Positions 40,408-50,709 of a stretch of 64,000 bases of DNA are shown here, in pieces. Both the position numbers and the translations under genes were made by a program. The notes under the pieces are model-generated. The model was not told where the DNA came from and ran no database searches. It worked only from the letters and a program-made list of their open reading frames with translations. The DNA is from Pseudocitrobacter corydidari. GTDB taxonomy: Bacteria > Pseudomonadota > Gammaproteobacteria > Enterobacterales > Enterobacteriaceae. The stretch covers positions 803,111 to 867,110 of the forward strand of contig NZ_CP087880.1 of the NCBI RefSeq assembly GCF_021172065.1, read 5' to 3'. Within the stretch, counting starts at the first letter, position 1, and each line of letters opens with the position of its first letter.

Positions 40408-41679
40408 TTATGCCTGCACTTCCTGCTGTTCCACTTCTTCCGCTTCGCCTTCGCTCAGCATCCCTTCATTCTGTGACAGCATCGCCGCCGCCACGCCGTT
40501 ACCCAGCACGTTGATTGCGGAACGCCCCATATCGAGGAAGTGGTCAATCCCCATCAGCAGCAGGATCCCGGCCACAGGAATGTTAAAGCTTGGAATGGTC
40601 GCCGCCAGCACCACCAGCGCAGAGCGCGGAACCCCGGCGATACCTTTTGACGCCAGCATCAGCGTCAGCATCAATACGGTAATTTCAGAGAAGCTCAGCT
40701 GAATATTGTAGGCCTGCGCGATAAACATCGACGCAAACGAGCAGTACACCATCGACCCCACCAGGTTAAAGGAGTAACCGATCGGCAGAACGAAAGATAC
40801 GATGTTAGGAGAGCAACCAAATTTCGCCAGTTGTTCCAGCGTTTTTGGATAGGCCGCTTCAGAGCTACTGGTGGTGAAAGCGACCAGCACCGGATCTTTA
40901 AGCATATTGACCAGGCGGAAAATATCTTTCTTCAGCACCATGTAACCGACGCCTATCAGCACCAGGCAGGTGAGCACAATCGCCAGATAATAACCACCAA
41001 TGAAAGAGGCGTAGTTCAGCAAAATGCCGAGACCTTCTTTGGCGATAACCGACGAGATGGCGGCGAAAATCGCCAGCGGAGCCACATACATCACATAGCC
41101 CGTCACCTTCAGCATAATGTGCGAAACCACGTCCAGCGCGGCAACCAGCGGTGCGTTGAATTTCTGCCCCAACGATGCGCCGCCAATGCCGAAGAACATC
41201 GAGAAGACCACAATTTGCAGGATCTCGTTATCGGCCATTGCGCCCGCGATACTGGTGGGGATGGTATGTGCCAGAAACGCTTTCAGCGACATGCTACTGG
41301 TGGAGATGCCGGTCTCAACCGCATCAACCGGAATGGCAAGGTTCAGGCCACTACCCGGTTGCTCCAGGGTGACGATAAACAGCCCCACCAGGATGGACAG
41401 CACAGATGAGCTGATAAACCACACCATGGCTTTCCCGCCAACGCGACCAATTGTCGAGGTTTCACCCAGACGCATAATCCCCACGGTCAGCGTACTGAAT
41501 ACTAACGGGGCGATAACCATTTTAATGAGTCGCAGGAAGATATCGGTGAGAAGGGTGATGTTATCGGACCATGCGGTGATGGAGTCTGCTGATGCGTAGG
41601 AATGGATCATTGCGCCGGTGAGAATCCCCGCCAGCATGAAAATCACGATAAATACCGTGAGTTTATTTGCGTTTGCCAC
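40408..41679 (-). CDS. Dicarboxylate/amino acid:cation symporter (DAACS)
   Basis: 423 residues, eight membrane helices and two re-entrant hairpins typical of the GltP/DctA family. Marks: IKMVIAPLVFSTLTVGI (about 53-69), TSSSEAAYPKTLEQL (HP1, Ser-rich motif, about 270-284), VLPIGYSFNLVGSM (about 297-310; the NMDGT-like segment reads 'SFNLVGSM') and ASKGIAGVPRSALVV (HP2). It likely takes up C4-dicarboxylates or acidic/neutral amino acids with Na+ or H+. The Glu-rich tail (EGEAEEVEQQEVQA) is unusual. Inserted between the two chemotaxis operons and divergent from tar; the substrate is not evident. Not at this place in K-12. Confidence 0.93.
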   Translation of the reverse strand: MANANKLTVFIVIFMLAGILTGAMIHSYASADSITAWSDNITLLTDIFLRLIKMVIAPLVFSTLTVGIMRLGETSTIGRVGGKAMVWFISSSVLSILVGLFIVTLEQPGSGLNLAIPVDAVETGISTSSMSLKAFLAHTIPTSIAGAMADNEILQIVVFSMFFGIGGASLGQKFNAPLVAALDVVSHIMLKVTGYVMYVAPLAIFAAISSVIAKEGLGILLNYASFIGGYYLAIVLTCLVLIGVGYMVLKKDIFRLVNMLKDPVLVAFTTSSSEAAYPKTLEQLAKFGCSPNIVSFVLPIGYSFNLVGSMVYCSFASMFIAQAYNIQLSFSEITVLMLTLMLASKGIAGVPRSALVVLAATIPSFNIPVAGILLLMGIDHFLDMGRSAINVLGNGVAAAMLSQNEGMLSEGEAEEVEQQEVQA

Positions 41680-41864
41680 TTAATATTTCCCCGTCGTGTA
41701 ACGAATAATTAACATGATGATCAATGATTTTTTATTATGTAATTCCATTAATTCATTCGTAGTATAAATTGGATTAAAGCGGACAGATTTACAACTATTT
41801 TTTAGGGTTTATCGAGAATGTTGTAATTTTGCGCATTCGTGCGGGGAAGTCCTGTTTCTCTGCT

Positions 41865-41891
41865 TAAAGTTTCACTTCTCCTTGCCGATAA
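41865..41891 (+). promoter_or_regulatory. Consensus sigma-28 promoter of tar-tap-cheRBYZ
   Basis: TAAAGTTT (41865-41872), 11 nt, GCCGATAA (41884-41891): a perfect match to the FliA consensus, giving a leader of about 25 nt before tar. Confidence 0.95.
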
Positions 41892-41922
41892 CACCGATAT
41901 CACGTCATCGAGAAGGTGTTGT

Positions 41923-43566
41923 ATGTTAAACCGTATCCGCGTTGTCACCCTGCTGATGTTGGTGCTGGTCGTCTTCGCACTTTTGCAGCTGCTCTCCGGG
42001 GGATTGCTTTTTTCGTCTCTTTCGCAAAACCAGCACAGTTTTGCGCTCTCTAACGCCCTGCGTACCCAGCAGTCCGAGCTGACAGACGCCTGGGACCTGA
42101 TGCTGCAAACGCGTATCAACCTCAGCCGCTCCTCGGCGCGCATGATGATGGATACCAGCAACCTTCAAAGCAGCGCCAAAAACGATTTACTGAAGAATGC
42201 CAAATCAACGCTGGCGCAGGCTCAGGCGCATATCACACGATTTAATCAGGCGGCGGTTGAGCCGGAAATGGCGCAGGTCAGCCAGCGTGTTGCGCAACAA
42301 ACTCAGGACTATTTCGCCGCCTTACAGGAGCTGATTGGTTTCCTGGAGCAGGGGAATATGGACGCCTATTTTGCCCAGCCGACCCAGGGCAAACAGAACG
42401 CCATGGGCGAGGCGATGGGTGTGTATCGTGCGCAAAGTGAATCGCTGTATCAGCAGGCCTTTACAACCAGCAGCCATGATTATCAGTTTGCCCGCTGGCA
42501 GTTAATGATTCTGGCGCTGGTGCTGGCGGCGGTGCTACTGGCGGTGTGGTTTGGTATTCGCCGTATTCTGTTGACGCCGCTTAACCATGTCATGACGCAT
42601 ATTCGCCACATCGCTAACGGCGACCTGACGCCCGCGCTGTCTCTGAAAGGGCGTAATGAACTCACCCAACTGGCGGATACCGTCAATCACATGCAGCACG
42701 CGTTAATTGACACGGTTACCCGCGTTCGCGAGGGCACCGATGCCATTTATAGCGGTACCAGCGAAATTGCCGCCGGAAATAACGACCTCTCTTCACGCAC
42801 TGAACAACAATCCGCCTCGCTGGAAGAGACCGCCGCCAGCATGGAGCAGCTTACCGCGACGGTAAAACAGAATGCCGACAACGCGCGTCAGGCCTCACGG
42901 CTGGCGCAAAGCGCTTCGCAAACGGCGCGACGCGGCGGTGACGTAGTCGATAACGTGGTCAGCACCATGCACGACATCGCGGGAAGCTCGCAGAAAATTG
43001 CTGACATCACCAGCGTCATTGATGGCATCGCCTTCCAGACCAACATTCTGGCGCTGAACGCCGCCGTGGAGGCGGCACGCGCGGGCGAGCAAGGGCGGGG
43101 ATTTGCCGTGGTGGCCGGAGAAGTGCGCAACCTGGCGAGCCGTAGCGCTCAGGCGGCAAAAGAGATTAAAGCGCTGATCGACAACTCCGTCGAGCGCGTG
43201 GATGCCGGTTCCCGGCTGGTGGAAAGTGCCGGGGAAACCATGCATGAGATTGTCAGCGCCGTTACGCGCGTCACCGACATTATGGGCGAAATCTCTTCCG
43301 CTTCTGATGAGCAGAGCCGCGGGATAGACCAGGTCGCGCTGGCGGTCACCGAAATGGACAAAGTGACGCAGCAAAACGCCGCGCTGGTTGAAGAATCGGC
43401 GGCAGCGGCGGCGGCGCTGGAAGAGCAGGCCGGGAAGCTGAGCGAAGCCGTTAGCGCGTTTCGCCTGGCGTCGTCCGCGCGCGCGGTAGCCTCGCTTAAA
43501 ACAGCGTCGGCCCCAGTCGTACAACCTGCCGTCGCGCGTTCAGAAGAAAACTGGGAAACCTTTTAA
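41923..43566 (+). CDS. tar: Methyl-accepting chemoreceptor, Tar type (aspartate)
   Basis: 547 residues from [17 protein letters not shown]1 about 7-29, periplasmic four-helix bundle to about 190, TM2 about 191-211, HAMP about 213-265, signalling hairpin with the invariant tip [20 protein letters not shown]. Aspartate-binding residues R64, R69, R73 and T154 (AYFAQPTQG) are all kept, so it should bind aspartate. C-terminal NWETF tethers CheR and CheB. Ribosome site AAGG. First gene of the operon, with its own perfect sigma-28 promoter. Maltose sensing through MalE cannot be judged. Confidence 0.95.
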   Translation: MLNRIRVVTLLMLVLVVFALLQLLSGGLLFSSLSQNQHSFALSNALRTQQSELTDAWDLMLQTRINLSRSSARMMMDTSNLQSSAKNDLLKNAKSTLAQAQAHITRFNQAAVEPEMAQVSQRVAQQTQDYFAALQELIGFLEQGNMDAYFAQPTQGKQNAMGEAMGVYRAQSESLYQQAFTTSSHDYQFARWQLMILALVLAAVLLAVWFGIRRILLTPLNHVMTHIRHIANGDLTPALSLKGRNELTQLADTVNHMQHALIDTVTRVREGTDAIYSGTSEIAAGNNDLSSRTEQQSASLEETAASMEQLTATVKQNADNARQASRLAQSASQTARRGGDVVDNVVSTMHDIAGSSQKIADITSVIDGIAFQTNILALNAAVEAARAGEQGRGFAVVAGEVRNLASRSAQAAKEIKALIDNSVERVDAGSRLVESAGETMHEIVSAVTRVTDIMGEISSASDEQSRGIDQVALAVTEMDKVTQQNAALVEESAAAAAALEEQAGKLSEAVSAFRLASSARAVASLKTASAPVVQPAVARSEENWETF

Positions 43567-43605
43567 TTTGTGTCAGGCGCGTTTGCCTGCGTAACAGGAG
43601 TGGTG

Positions 43606-45207
43606 ATGTTTACTCGTATTCGCATTTCGACCACGTTGTTTTTGATTTTGATTATTTGCGGCCTGTTACAGATTGGCAGCAACGGCCTCTCTTTCTGGGC
43701 CTTTCGCGACGGCCAACAAAACCTTGAGCAAATTGAACACAGCGGCCAGCAGCTCAGTTCGTTGATGGCGGCGCGTGCGGCACTATTACAGACCAGCCAG
43801 GTGTTGAATCGCACGGGCACGCTGACCGCGCTGGGCTATCCGCTTGATGAAATCAAAGCCGGAATGGTAGACGCGCGACAGGCGCTCAAACTGGCCGACA
43901 GCGAATTTGCTGCCTTTAAATCGATTGAGCAGCGATCCACCGAGTCGCGCCAGTTGGGCGAGCGGACGGAAGCCAGCTTCAGCGCCTGGCGTAACGGCCT
44001 CGAGCATCAGGCCACCTGGCTTGAAACCAATCAGCTTGCCGATTTTCTTGGCTCGCCGGTACAAAAAATGCAGGCCAGATTTGATGCAGATTACCAGGGC
44101 TGGCAGCGCCACATCGACGCCTATATTGATGATGCGCGGGCGGAAAGTCAGCGTGATTATCAGCGTTCACAGCTAATGTTCCTTACCATGGTGGTGCTGG
44201 CGGTGCTGATTACGGCAGGCTCTCTGCTGTGGTCGCGGCGAATGATTGTGTCACCTCTGAAGATAGTCAGCGACCATTTTGACAGCATTGCCAAAGGCGA
44301 CCTTGCACGCCCGATTGCGGTGTACGGTAAAAACGAAATCAGCGCCATTTTCGCCGGGCTGAAGGCGATGCAGGATGCGTTGCGCAACACCGTAAGCCAG
44401 GTTCGTCAAAGTAGCTACGCCATGCATACGGGCATTTCCGAAATCGCCGCAGGCAACAACGATCTCTCGTCGCGTACCGAACAGCAGGCGGCATCGCTGG
44501 CGGAAACGGCGGCCAGCATGGAACAGCTTACCGCGACAGTCGGGCAGAACGCCGACAACGCGCGTCAGGCGTCCGAACTCGCCAGCAACGCGGCGCACAC
44601 GGCAAGGCAGGGGGGCGAACAGGCATCAAACGTTGCTCACACCATGCAAAGCATTGCCACCAGTTCGCAGAAAATTGGCGACATTATCAGCGTCATCGAC
44701 GGCATCGCTTTCCAGACCAACATTCTGGCCCTTAACGCAGCGGTAGAAGCGGCACGCGCGGGTGAACAGGGGCGCGGGTTTGCGGTGGTGGCGGGTGAGG
44801 TGCGTAACCTGGCAAGCCGCAGCGCTCAGGCGGCGAAAGAGATCAAAGTATTGATTGAAGAGTCGGTGGCTCGCGTGCAGGAAGGATCGGCACTGGTAGA
44901 TACCGCTGCGAAAACGATGGGCGAAATTGTCCACTCGGTTACCCAGGTCAACGACATCATGGGCGAGATTGCCTCGGCGTCGGATGAACAGCGTCGCGGC
45001 ATTGAGCAGGTCGCGCTTGCGGTCAGCCAGATGGATCAGGTGACGCAGCAAAATGCCGCGCTGGTGGAAGAGGGGGCCGCCGCAACGGAGCAGTTGACCG
45101 GGCAGGCGGACACGCTCACCACGCTGGTGTCTGTGTTTAAGATTGAAGAACTGAATACCGTTTCTCCTGAGCGAGTTGTGCCGAACGCACAGCCTGCGGT
45201 TTCCTGA
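43606..45207 (+). CDS. tap: Methyl-accepting chemoreceptor, Tap type
   Basis: 533 residues, exactly E. coli Tap length, from MFTRIRISTTLFLILIICGLLQIGSNG with AGGAG 6 nt before it. Two membrane helices, a periplasmic ligand domain matching Tap around ATWLETNQLADFLGSPVQ, HAMP, and the conserved signalling tip. No NWETF at the C-terminus (ends NAQPAVS), so, like Tap, it relies on Tar for adaptation. In E. coli Tap senses dipeptides through DppA and pyrimidines. It lies 39 nt after tar. The ligand domain is less conserved than the rest. Confidence 0.94.
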   Translation: MFTRIRISTTLFLILIICGLLQIGSNGLSFWAFRDGQQNLEQIEHSGQQLSSLMAARAALLQTSQVLNRTGTLTALGYPLDEIKAGMVDARQALKLADSEFAAFKSIEQRSTESRQLGERTEASFSAWRNGLEHQATWLETNQLADFLGSPVQKMQARFDADYQGWQRHIDAYIDDARAESQRDYQRSQLMFLTMVVLAVLITAGSLLWSRRMIVSPLKIVSDHFDSIAKGDLARPIAVYGKNEISAIFAGLKAMQDALRNTVSQVRQSSYAMHTGISEIAAGNNDLSSRTEQQAASLAETAASMEQLTATVGQNADNARQASELASNAAHTARQGGEQASNVAHTMQSIATSSQKIGDIISVIDGIAFQTNILALNAAVEAARAGEQGRGFAVVAGEVRNLASRSAQAAKEIKVLIEESVARVQEGSALVDTAAKTMGEIVHSVTQVNDIMGEIASASDEQRRGIEQVALAVSQMDQVTQQNAALVEEGAAATEQLTGQADTLTTLVSVFKIEELNTVSPERVVPNAQPAVS

Positions 45208-45227
45208 AAGTAATGAAAGAAGGCGCT

Positions 45228-46082
45228 ATGACATCTATTCCCTCGTCGTTAACTACACCGATGACGCAGCGCCTCGAGCTGTCCGACGCCCAGTTTCGTC
45301 GGATAAGCCAATTGATCCACCAGCGCGCAGGTATTGTGCTGGCGGATCACAAGCGCGATATGGTCTACAACCGCCTGGTAAGGCGCTTACGCACGCTCGG
45401 GCTTGATGACTTTGGTCACTATTTATCGTTGCTGGAGGGGAATACCGAAAGCACCGAATGGCAGGCATTTATTAATTCGCTCACCACCAACCTCACGGCT
45501 TTCTTCCGTGAGGCGCACCATTTCCCAACGCTTGCTGAGCACGCGGCAAAACGGCGTGGCGAATACCGGGTCTGGAGTGCGGCGGCCTCGACGGGCGAGG
45601 AACCTTATTCCATTGCGATGACGCTCGCCCAGACGCTTGGCAACGCGCCGGGACGCTGGCGAGTGCACGCCAGCGATATTGATACGGAAGTGCTGAACAA
45701 AGCGCAGGCCGGCATCTATCGGCAGGAAGAGTTGAAAACGCTGACACATCAGCAGCTACAAAACTGGTTTATGCGCGGCACCGGCCCGCATGCCGGGCTG
45801 GTGAAAGTGCGCCCGGAACTGAGCAATTTTGTAGATTTCTCCAGCGTCAATTTGCTGGAAAGACACTACAACGTACCGGGGCCATTCGATGCGATTTTTT
45901 GTCGTAACGTGATGATCTATTTTGATAAGGCGACCCAGCAGGCGATCCTCCGCCGCTTTATTCCGCTGCTTAAACCGGGCGGATTACTGTTTGCCGGGCA
46001 TTCGGAGAACTTTAGCCACCTCGTGCATGAATTCAGCCTGCGGGGGCAAACGGTTTACGCGCTGGGTAAGGAAAACGCATGA
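45228..46082 (+). CDS. cheR: Chemoreceptor methyltransferase CheR
   Basis: 284 residues (E. coli 286). It transfers methyl groups from AdoMet to receptor glutamates. N-terminal helical domain ([33 protein letters not shown]), beta-subdomain region that binds NWETF, SAM loop [15 protein letters not shown] (about 118-132) and [11 protein letters not shown]. The start was set at MTSIPS (GAAGG upstream); five codons upstream lies another ATG with no better signal. Overlaps cheB by 4 nt. Confidence 0.96.
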   Translation: MTSIPSSLTTPMTQRLELSDAQFRRISQLIHQRAGIVLADHKRDMVYNRLVRRLRTLGLDDFGHYLSLLEGNTESTEWQAFINSLTTNLTAFFREAHHFPTLAEHAAKRRGEYRVWSAAASTGEEPYSIAMTLAQTLGNAPGRWRVHASDIDTEVLNKAQAGIYRQEELKTLTHQQLQNWFMRGTGPHAGLVKVRPELSNFVDFSSVNLLERHYNVPGPFDAIFCRNVMIYFDKATQQAILRRFIPLLKPGGLLFAGHSENFSHLVHEFSLRGQTVYALGKENA

Positions 46083-47128
46083 GTAAAATCAGGGTGCTGT
46101 CGGTGGATGATTCCGCGCTGATGCGGCAAATCATGACCGAGATTATCAACAGCCACAGCGATATGGAGATGATTGCTACTGCGCCAGATCCGCTGGTGGC
46201 GCGCGATCTGATCAAAAAATTTAACCCCGACGTTCTGACGCTCGATGTCGAGATGCCGCGCATGGATGGCCTCGATTTTCTAGAGAAGCTGATGCGCCTG
46301 CGTCCGATGCCGGTGGTGATGGTCTCCTCGCTAACCGGCAAAGGTTCGGAAGTGACACTGCGCGCGCTGGAGCTGGGGGCGGTGGATTTTGTCACCAAAC
46401 CACAGCTGGGTATCCGCGAAGGGATGCTGGCCTACAGCGAAATGATTGCCGACAAAGTGCGCGCGGCGGCGCGGGCGCAAATTTCCGCGCATAAAACGTT
46501 AGCCGCACCGACCACCTTAAAAAGCGGGCCATTGCTGAGCTCGGAAAAGCTGATTGCTATTGGTGCATCGACCGGTGGAACAGAGGCGATTCGCCATGTG
46601 CTGCAACCACTGCCGGTGACCAGCCCGGCGTTATTGATCACCCAGCATATGCCGCCGGGCTTTACCCGATCTTTTGCCGACCGACTCAATAAGCTGTGCC
46701 AGATTGGCGTGAAAGAAGCGGAAGACGGCGAACGCGTCTTGCCAGGACATGCCTATATCGCACCGGGCGATCGTCATCTTGAGCTGGCACGCAGCGGGGC
46801 GAACTATCAAATCAAAATTCACGACGGACCGGCGGTGAATCGCCATCGCCCGTCGGTGGATGTGTTGTTTCACTCCGTTGCTCAGCACGCAGGGCGCAAT
46901 GCCGTTGGCGTGATCCTCACCGGGATGGGTAACGACGGTGCGGCAGGAATGCGGGAGATGCGCCAGGCGGGTGCCTGGACCATTGCCCAGAACGAAGCCA
47001 GTTGTGTGGTGTTCGGCATGCCGCGCGAAGCCATCAATATGGGTGGCGTCAGCGAAGTGGTCGATCTCAGTCAGATAAGCCAGCAAATGCTGGCCAAAAT
47101 CAGTGCCGGACAGGCAATACGTATATAA
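46079..47128 (+). CDS. cheB: Chemotaxis methylesterase/deamidase CheB
   Basis: 349 residues, as in E. coli. Receiver domain with D10/D11 and D56, linker, and a C-terminal methylesterase with catalytic S164 ([10 protein letters not shown]) and H190 (ITQHMPPGF); the acid Asp is in [11 protein letters not shown]. It removes methyl groups after phosphorylation by CheA. ATGA overlap with cheR; cheY 14 nt later. Confidence 0.97.
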   Translation: MSKIRVLSVDDSALMRQIMTEIINSHSDMEMIATAPDPLVARDLIKKFNPDVLTLDVEMPRMDGLDFLEKLMRLRPMPVVMVSSLTGKGSEVTLRALELGAVDFVTKPQLGIREGMLAYSEMIADKVRAAARAQISAHKTLAAPTTLKSGPLLSSEKLIAIGASTGGTEAIRHVLQPLPVTSPALLITQHMPPGFTRSFADRLNKLCQIGVKEAEDGERVLPGHAYIAPGDRHLELARSGANYQIKIHDGPAVNRHRPSVDVLFHSVAQHAGRNAVGVILTGMGNDGAAGMREMRQAGAWTIAQNEASCVVFGMPREAINMGGVSEVVDLSQISQQMLAKISAGQAIRI

Positions 47129-47142
47129 CAGGAGAGAAGTGA

Positions 47143-47532
<390 letters not shown>

Positions 47533-47542
47533 GGAGATGACC

Positions 47543-48187
47543 ATGATACACCCCCCCATTAAGCCCGATGATGAACATTCTGCTGCGGATATCATTGCGC
47601 GTATCGGCAGCCTGACCCGCATGCTGCGCGACAGCCTGCGCGAACTGGGGCTTGATCAAGCGATTGCTGAAGCGGCGGAAGCGATCCCTGATGCGCGCGA
47701 TCGTCTGGACTATGTGGTGCAGATGACCGCGCAGGCCGCCGAACGCGCGCTGAACAGCGTCGAGGCATCGCAGCCGCACCAGGACGCGCTTGAGAAAAAT
47801 GCGAACGCGCTGAGTACGCGCTGGGATGCTTGGTTTGAAAACCCGATCGCGCTAACGGACGCGCGTGAGCTGGTCACCGACACGCGCCAGTATCTGCGCG
47901 ATGTGCCGGAGCACACCCGTTTTACCAATGCCCAGCTACTGGAAATTATGATGGCGCAGGATTTCCAGGATCTCACCGGACAGGTTATCAAGCGGATGAT
48001 GGATGTTATCCAGGAGATTGAGCGCCAGTTGTTAATGGTGCTGCTGGAGAATATGCCGGAGCCTGCGTCACGCACAAAACGTGAAAACGAAAGCCTGCTC
48101 AACGGCCCACAGGTGGACACCTCGAAAGCGGGTGTGGTCGCAAGCCAGGATCAGGTTGACGATTTGCTGGACAGTTTAGGCTTCTGA
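47543..48187 (+). CDS. cheZ: CheY phosphatase CheZ
   Basis: 214 residues. Long helical hairpin with catalytic Q147 and D143 in [18 protein letters not shown], and the C-terminal CheY-binding peptide [14 protein letters not shown]. The start is the ATG at 47543, 6 nt after GAGGAG; the ATG at 47537 abuts that site. The last gene of tar-tap-cheRBYZ: in E. coli flhB follows, here a rhamnoside cassette is in between. Confidence 0.97.
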   Translation: MIHPPIKPDDEHSAADIIARIGSLTRMLRDSLRELGLDQAIAEAAEAIPDARDRLDYVVQMTAQAAERALNSVEASQPHQDALEKNANALSTRWDAWFENPIALTDARELVTDTRQYLRDVPEHTRFTNAQLLEIMMAQDFQDLTGQVIKRMMDVIQEIERQLLMVLLENMPEPASRTKRENESLLNGPQVDTSKAGVVASQDQVDDLLDSLGF

Positions 48188-48192
48188 TGGTT

Positions 48193-48217
48193 GCCGGGGG
48201 CGCTTCGCTTGCCCGGC
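48193..48217 (+). repeat. REP-like hairpin after cheZ
   Basis: GCCGGG (48193-48198) pairs with CCCGGC (48212-48217), 13-nt centre GGCGCTTCGCTTG. A solitary degenerate REP that may mark the 3' end of the operon. Confidence 0.6.
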
Positions 48218-48454
48218 GTACTTTCAGGTATGTCGGATAACGCGAAGCTGCCATTCATAATTATTAGGTCTCCTCTTTCCCCGAAATGACGCCGAGGTCA
48301 CAGCGGCTTACGTCTGAGTGTCACTCTTCTATATAGACTTGTCATAATTAATGCGGTTAAATAGTCTCCAGCGCAAGATTAGTTAATATTAATTGTATAC
48401 AACCTTATTCTTTATTAAGGCGGCGTGCTTGTCTTTAATAAAACAGGAGGGGCT

Positions 48455-49306
48455 ATGCGAATTTTACGGGATAATGAATTCTTTCTCTCTGAAAAACATA
48501 CTTTTTGCCTTTTTTCAATGAATCATCAATTGATGGAAGGCGTGCACGGTCACGATTTTGACGAAATTGTTATTGTCCGCAACGGGAGTGGTTTTCATAT
48601 CATCAATGATGAGGTGCGATTTATTTGTGCGGGTGACTTTTTTCTGGTGACGACAAATGACACGCACAGTTATGTCTCAACCAATAATCTTTCCGTGATT
48701 AATATTCTGGTGCGCCGTGTCAGAAGTTTTTATTTTTTACAGCAAATGGATCTGCTGTTGGAACGGGTGAAAGAAAACCTGTTACGACAAGACGAAATGA
48801 CTTTAACCTCGGCGGTGCTGGAAGATATTTCACGCTGGAGCCAGGAGATCATCTCGCGTAATGACAGCGACTATGATGTGCTCTATTTTTCAACCATCGA
48901 AGCCGCATTTTTCAATATCATTAATGCGCTATGCCACTGCGGCCAGCAACCGCGCGCGCTAAGCGCCGAGGAGAGAGGGCGGGCAAACCTGATTCGGACC
49001 CTCAAAACCAGCAGCCTGCGTCATCTGGACTGGAACGCGGTCAGTGATGAAAACGGTATTGCCAGACGCACACTATTTCGTTTTATCAAGCGAATCACCG
49101 GGTATACACCGGTCAGATTTCAGATGTTATATCGATTATTGAAAGCACAGGAGATGCTACGCACCACGGATAAAACCGTGAGTGAAATTGCCGTACGCTG
49201 CGGATTTATGAATGGTATTCGGTTAACAGAATCCTACAAACGTTATTTTAATTATTCTCCCAGTCATGAGCGGGAACTGCATTTGCGGATTCTAACGGCA
49301 ATTTAA
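48455..49306 (+). CDS. AraC-family regulator (RhaS/RhaR-like)
   Basis: 283 residues from the ATG behind AGGAGG; an in-frame upstream start has no site. N-terminal cupin (about 25-110: HGHDFDEIVIVRNGSGFHII, AGDFFLVTTNDTHSYV, the pattern of RhaS/RhaR sugar sensors) and C-terminal double HTH (about 190-280: DWNAVSDENGIARRTLFRFI, TVSEIAVRCGFMNGIRLTESYKR). It probably activates the two downstream genes in response to rhamnose or a rhamnoside. AT-rich in its first half. Same strand, 90 nt before the permease. Confidence 0.88.
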   Translation: MRILRDNEFFLSEKHTFCLFSMNHQLMEGVHGHDFDEIVIVRNGSGFHIINDEVRFICAGDFFLVTTNDTHSYVSTNNLSVINILVRRVRSFYFLQQMDLLLERVKENLLRQDEMTLTSAVLEDISRWSQEIISRNDSDYDVLYFSTIEAAFFNIINALCHCGQQPRALSAEERGRANLIRTLKTSSLRHLDWNAVSDENGIARRTLFRFIKRITGYTPVRFQMLYRLLKAQEMLRTTDKTVSEIAVRCGFMNGIRLTESYKRYFNYSPSHERELHLRILTAI

Positions 49307-49396
49307 TTTCAGGCTAATAACAAAATAAAAATATTTCACTCCCCGGTCGAGAGGCGTTGGTGTGTCTCCCGACTCGCTCTGAATTAAGGAATTATT

Positions 49397-50692
49397 ATGT
49401 CAAAAAATAAAACACCAAACCCCTGGTATGTAGGGGTGGTGTCAGGAATGGCATCATATATAGACTCTGCGGCAATTGTATCAAACGGAACCGCGCTGGT
49501 TATTTATCAAAAAACGATTGGTATTACCGCGCTGGAAATCGGCATTCTGTCGGGGTTATTAACCCTCAGTATTGCTGCCGGGGCATTTTGCGGTGGCCGA
49601 CTGGGTGACCGTATCGGCCGACGTAATGTTTTTATTATCACGATGGCGATGATTTTGATCGGCACGCTGGCAATGGCCTTTGGCCTGAGCTTCCCATTCC
49701 TGGTTATCGGCACGCTGCTCGTCGGGCTGGCAACCGGGGCGGATTTACCGGTTTCCCTGGCGACCATTTCCGAAGCGGCAGATGACAATAATCGCGGCAA
49801 AATTATCGGCCTGTCTAACCTGCTGTGGTTAGTGGGGATTGGTGCGACGATGGGGATCTCCGCCATCGTGGGCGACTGGGGCAAAGTCGGCGCGCAGATT
49901 ATGTATCTGCATGTCGGACTGGTTGCGCTGGTGCTGCTGGTATTGCGCTGGTCAATTCCTGAGTCGCCCTTGTGGCTGGTGGCGCGCGATGAACTGCGTC
50001 GCGGCGTGGCAACCGTTCGCGCGCAGAAAAACGGCTGGCGCGATCTGCTGGATAAAAAATACTTCTGGCCGTTCCTCTCCCTGTGCGCGTTCTACACCTT
50101 TACCAACCTGGCGGCGAATACCGGCGGGCAGTTTGGGACCTATGTTGCCGTGAACGTGGTGGGTATTTCGGTCAGTACCAACTCGCTGTGGGGGCTGCTG
50201 ATTCTGCCTGTGAGCGTGGCATCGGGCCTGATGTTTATGCGCATCGTTGATACCACAAAACGTATTCCGTTCTTTATCTTCGGCGCAGCGATGATGTCGG
50301 TGGGCTATTTCACGCCGGTACTGCTCAACTTCTCGCCGCTCTCCTGGTTCTGCTGCCTGCTGTTCACCAACATCGGCACCGGTTTTGCCTTTGAAGGGAT
50401 CATGAAAGTGTGGGCACAGGAGTCGTTTCCTACCATGCTGCGCGCCACCGCGCAGGGCGTCATCGTGGGCGTCGCGCGTCTGACCTGCGGCCTGCTGGCG
50501 TTTGTCACGCCGGTACTGCTGACTGCCGGGCCCATCGTTCTCTACTGTCTGTTAACCGCAATCGTGGTGGCCGGGATGGTTATCGGCTGGCTGTGCTTCC
50601 ACGGCAAGCAGCGTAATGAATTTAATGACGAAGGCGAGATTGTCTCGTCGCAGACGCCGGCGGCGCACGGTGCCGTGAATGTTCACAGTTAA
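49397..50692 (+). CDS. MFS sugar (glycoside) permease
   Basis: 431 residues, about 12 helices. Sugar-porter style marks: GGRLGDRIGRRNVF (motif A, about 65-78), SIPESPLWLVARDE (about 189-202, the PESPRWL signature), and GVARLTCGL in the second half. The C-terminal tail (EGEIVSSQTPAAHGAVNVHS) is hydrophilic. By position between the regulator and the rhamnosidase, it probably imports rhamnosides, then cleaved inside the cell; substrate not shown. Confidence 0.88.
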   Translation: MSKNKTPNPWYVGVVSGMASYIDSAAIVSNGTALVIYQKTIGITALEIGILSGLLTLSIAAGAFCGGRLGDRIGRRNVFIITMAMILIGTLAMAFGLSFPFLVIGTLLVGLATGADLPVSLATISEAADDNNRGKIIGLSNLLWLVGIGATMGISAIVGDWGKVGAQIMYLHVGLVALVLLVLRWSIPESPLWLVARDELRRGVATVRAQKNGWRDLLDKKYFWPFLSLCAFYTFTNLAANTGGQFGTYVAVNVVGISVSTNSLWGLLILPVSVASGLMFMRIVDTTKRIPFFIFGAAMMSVGYFTPVLLNFSPLSWFCCLLFTNIGTGFAFEGIMKVWAQESFPTMLRATAQGVIVGVARLTCGLLAFVTPVLLTAGPIVLYCLLTAIVVAGMVIGWLCFHGKQRNEFNDEGEIVSSQTPAAHGAVNVHS

Positions 50693-50709
50693 TCATTAAG
50701 GGAATAATT

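Noticed and set aside
39999..40514. 171-codon reading frame across the repeats
   Set aside because: It arises because the ~52-nt repeats happen to lack stops in that frame; the translation is a repeated Cys/Gly/Ala/Leu pattern with no ribosome site, running into the antisense of the symporter.
45213..45227. Longer CheR starting five codons upstream
   Set aside because: E. coli CheR begins MTSS...; GAAGG is positioned for the ATG at 45228.
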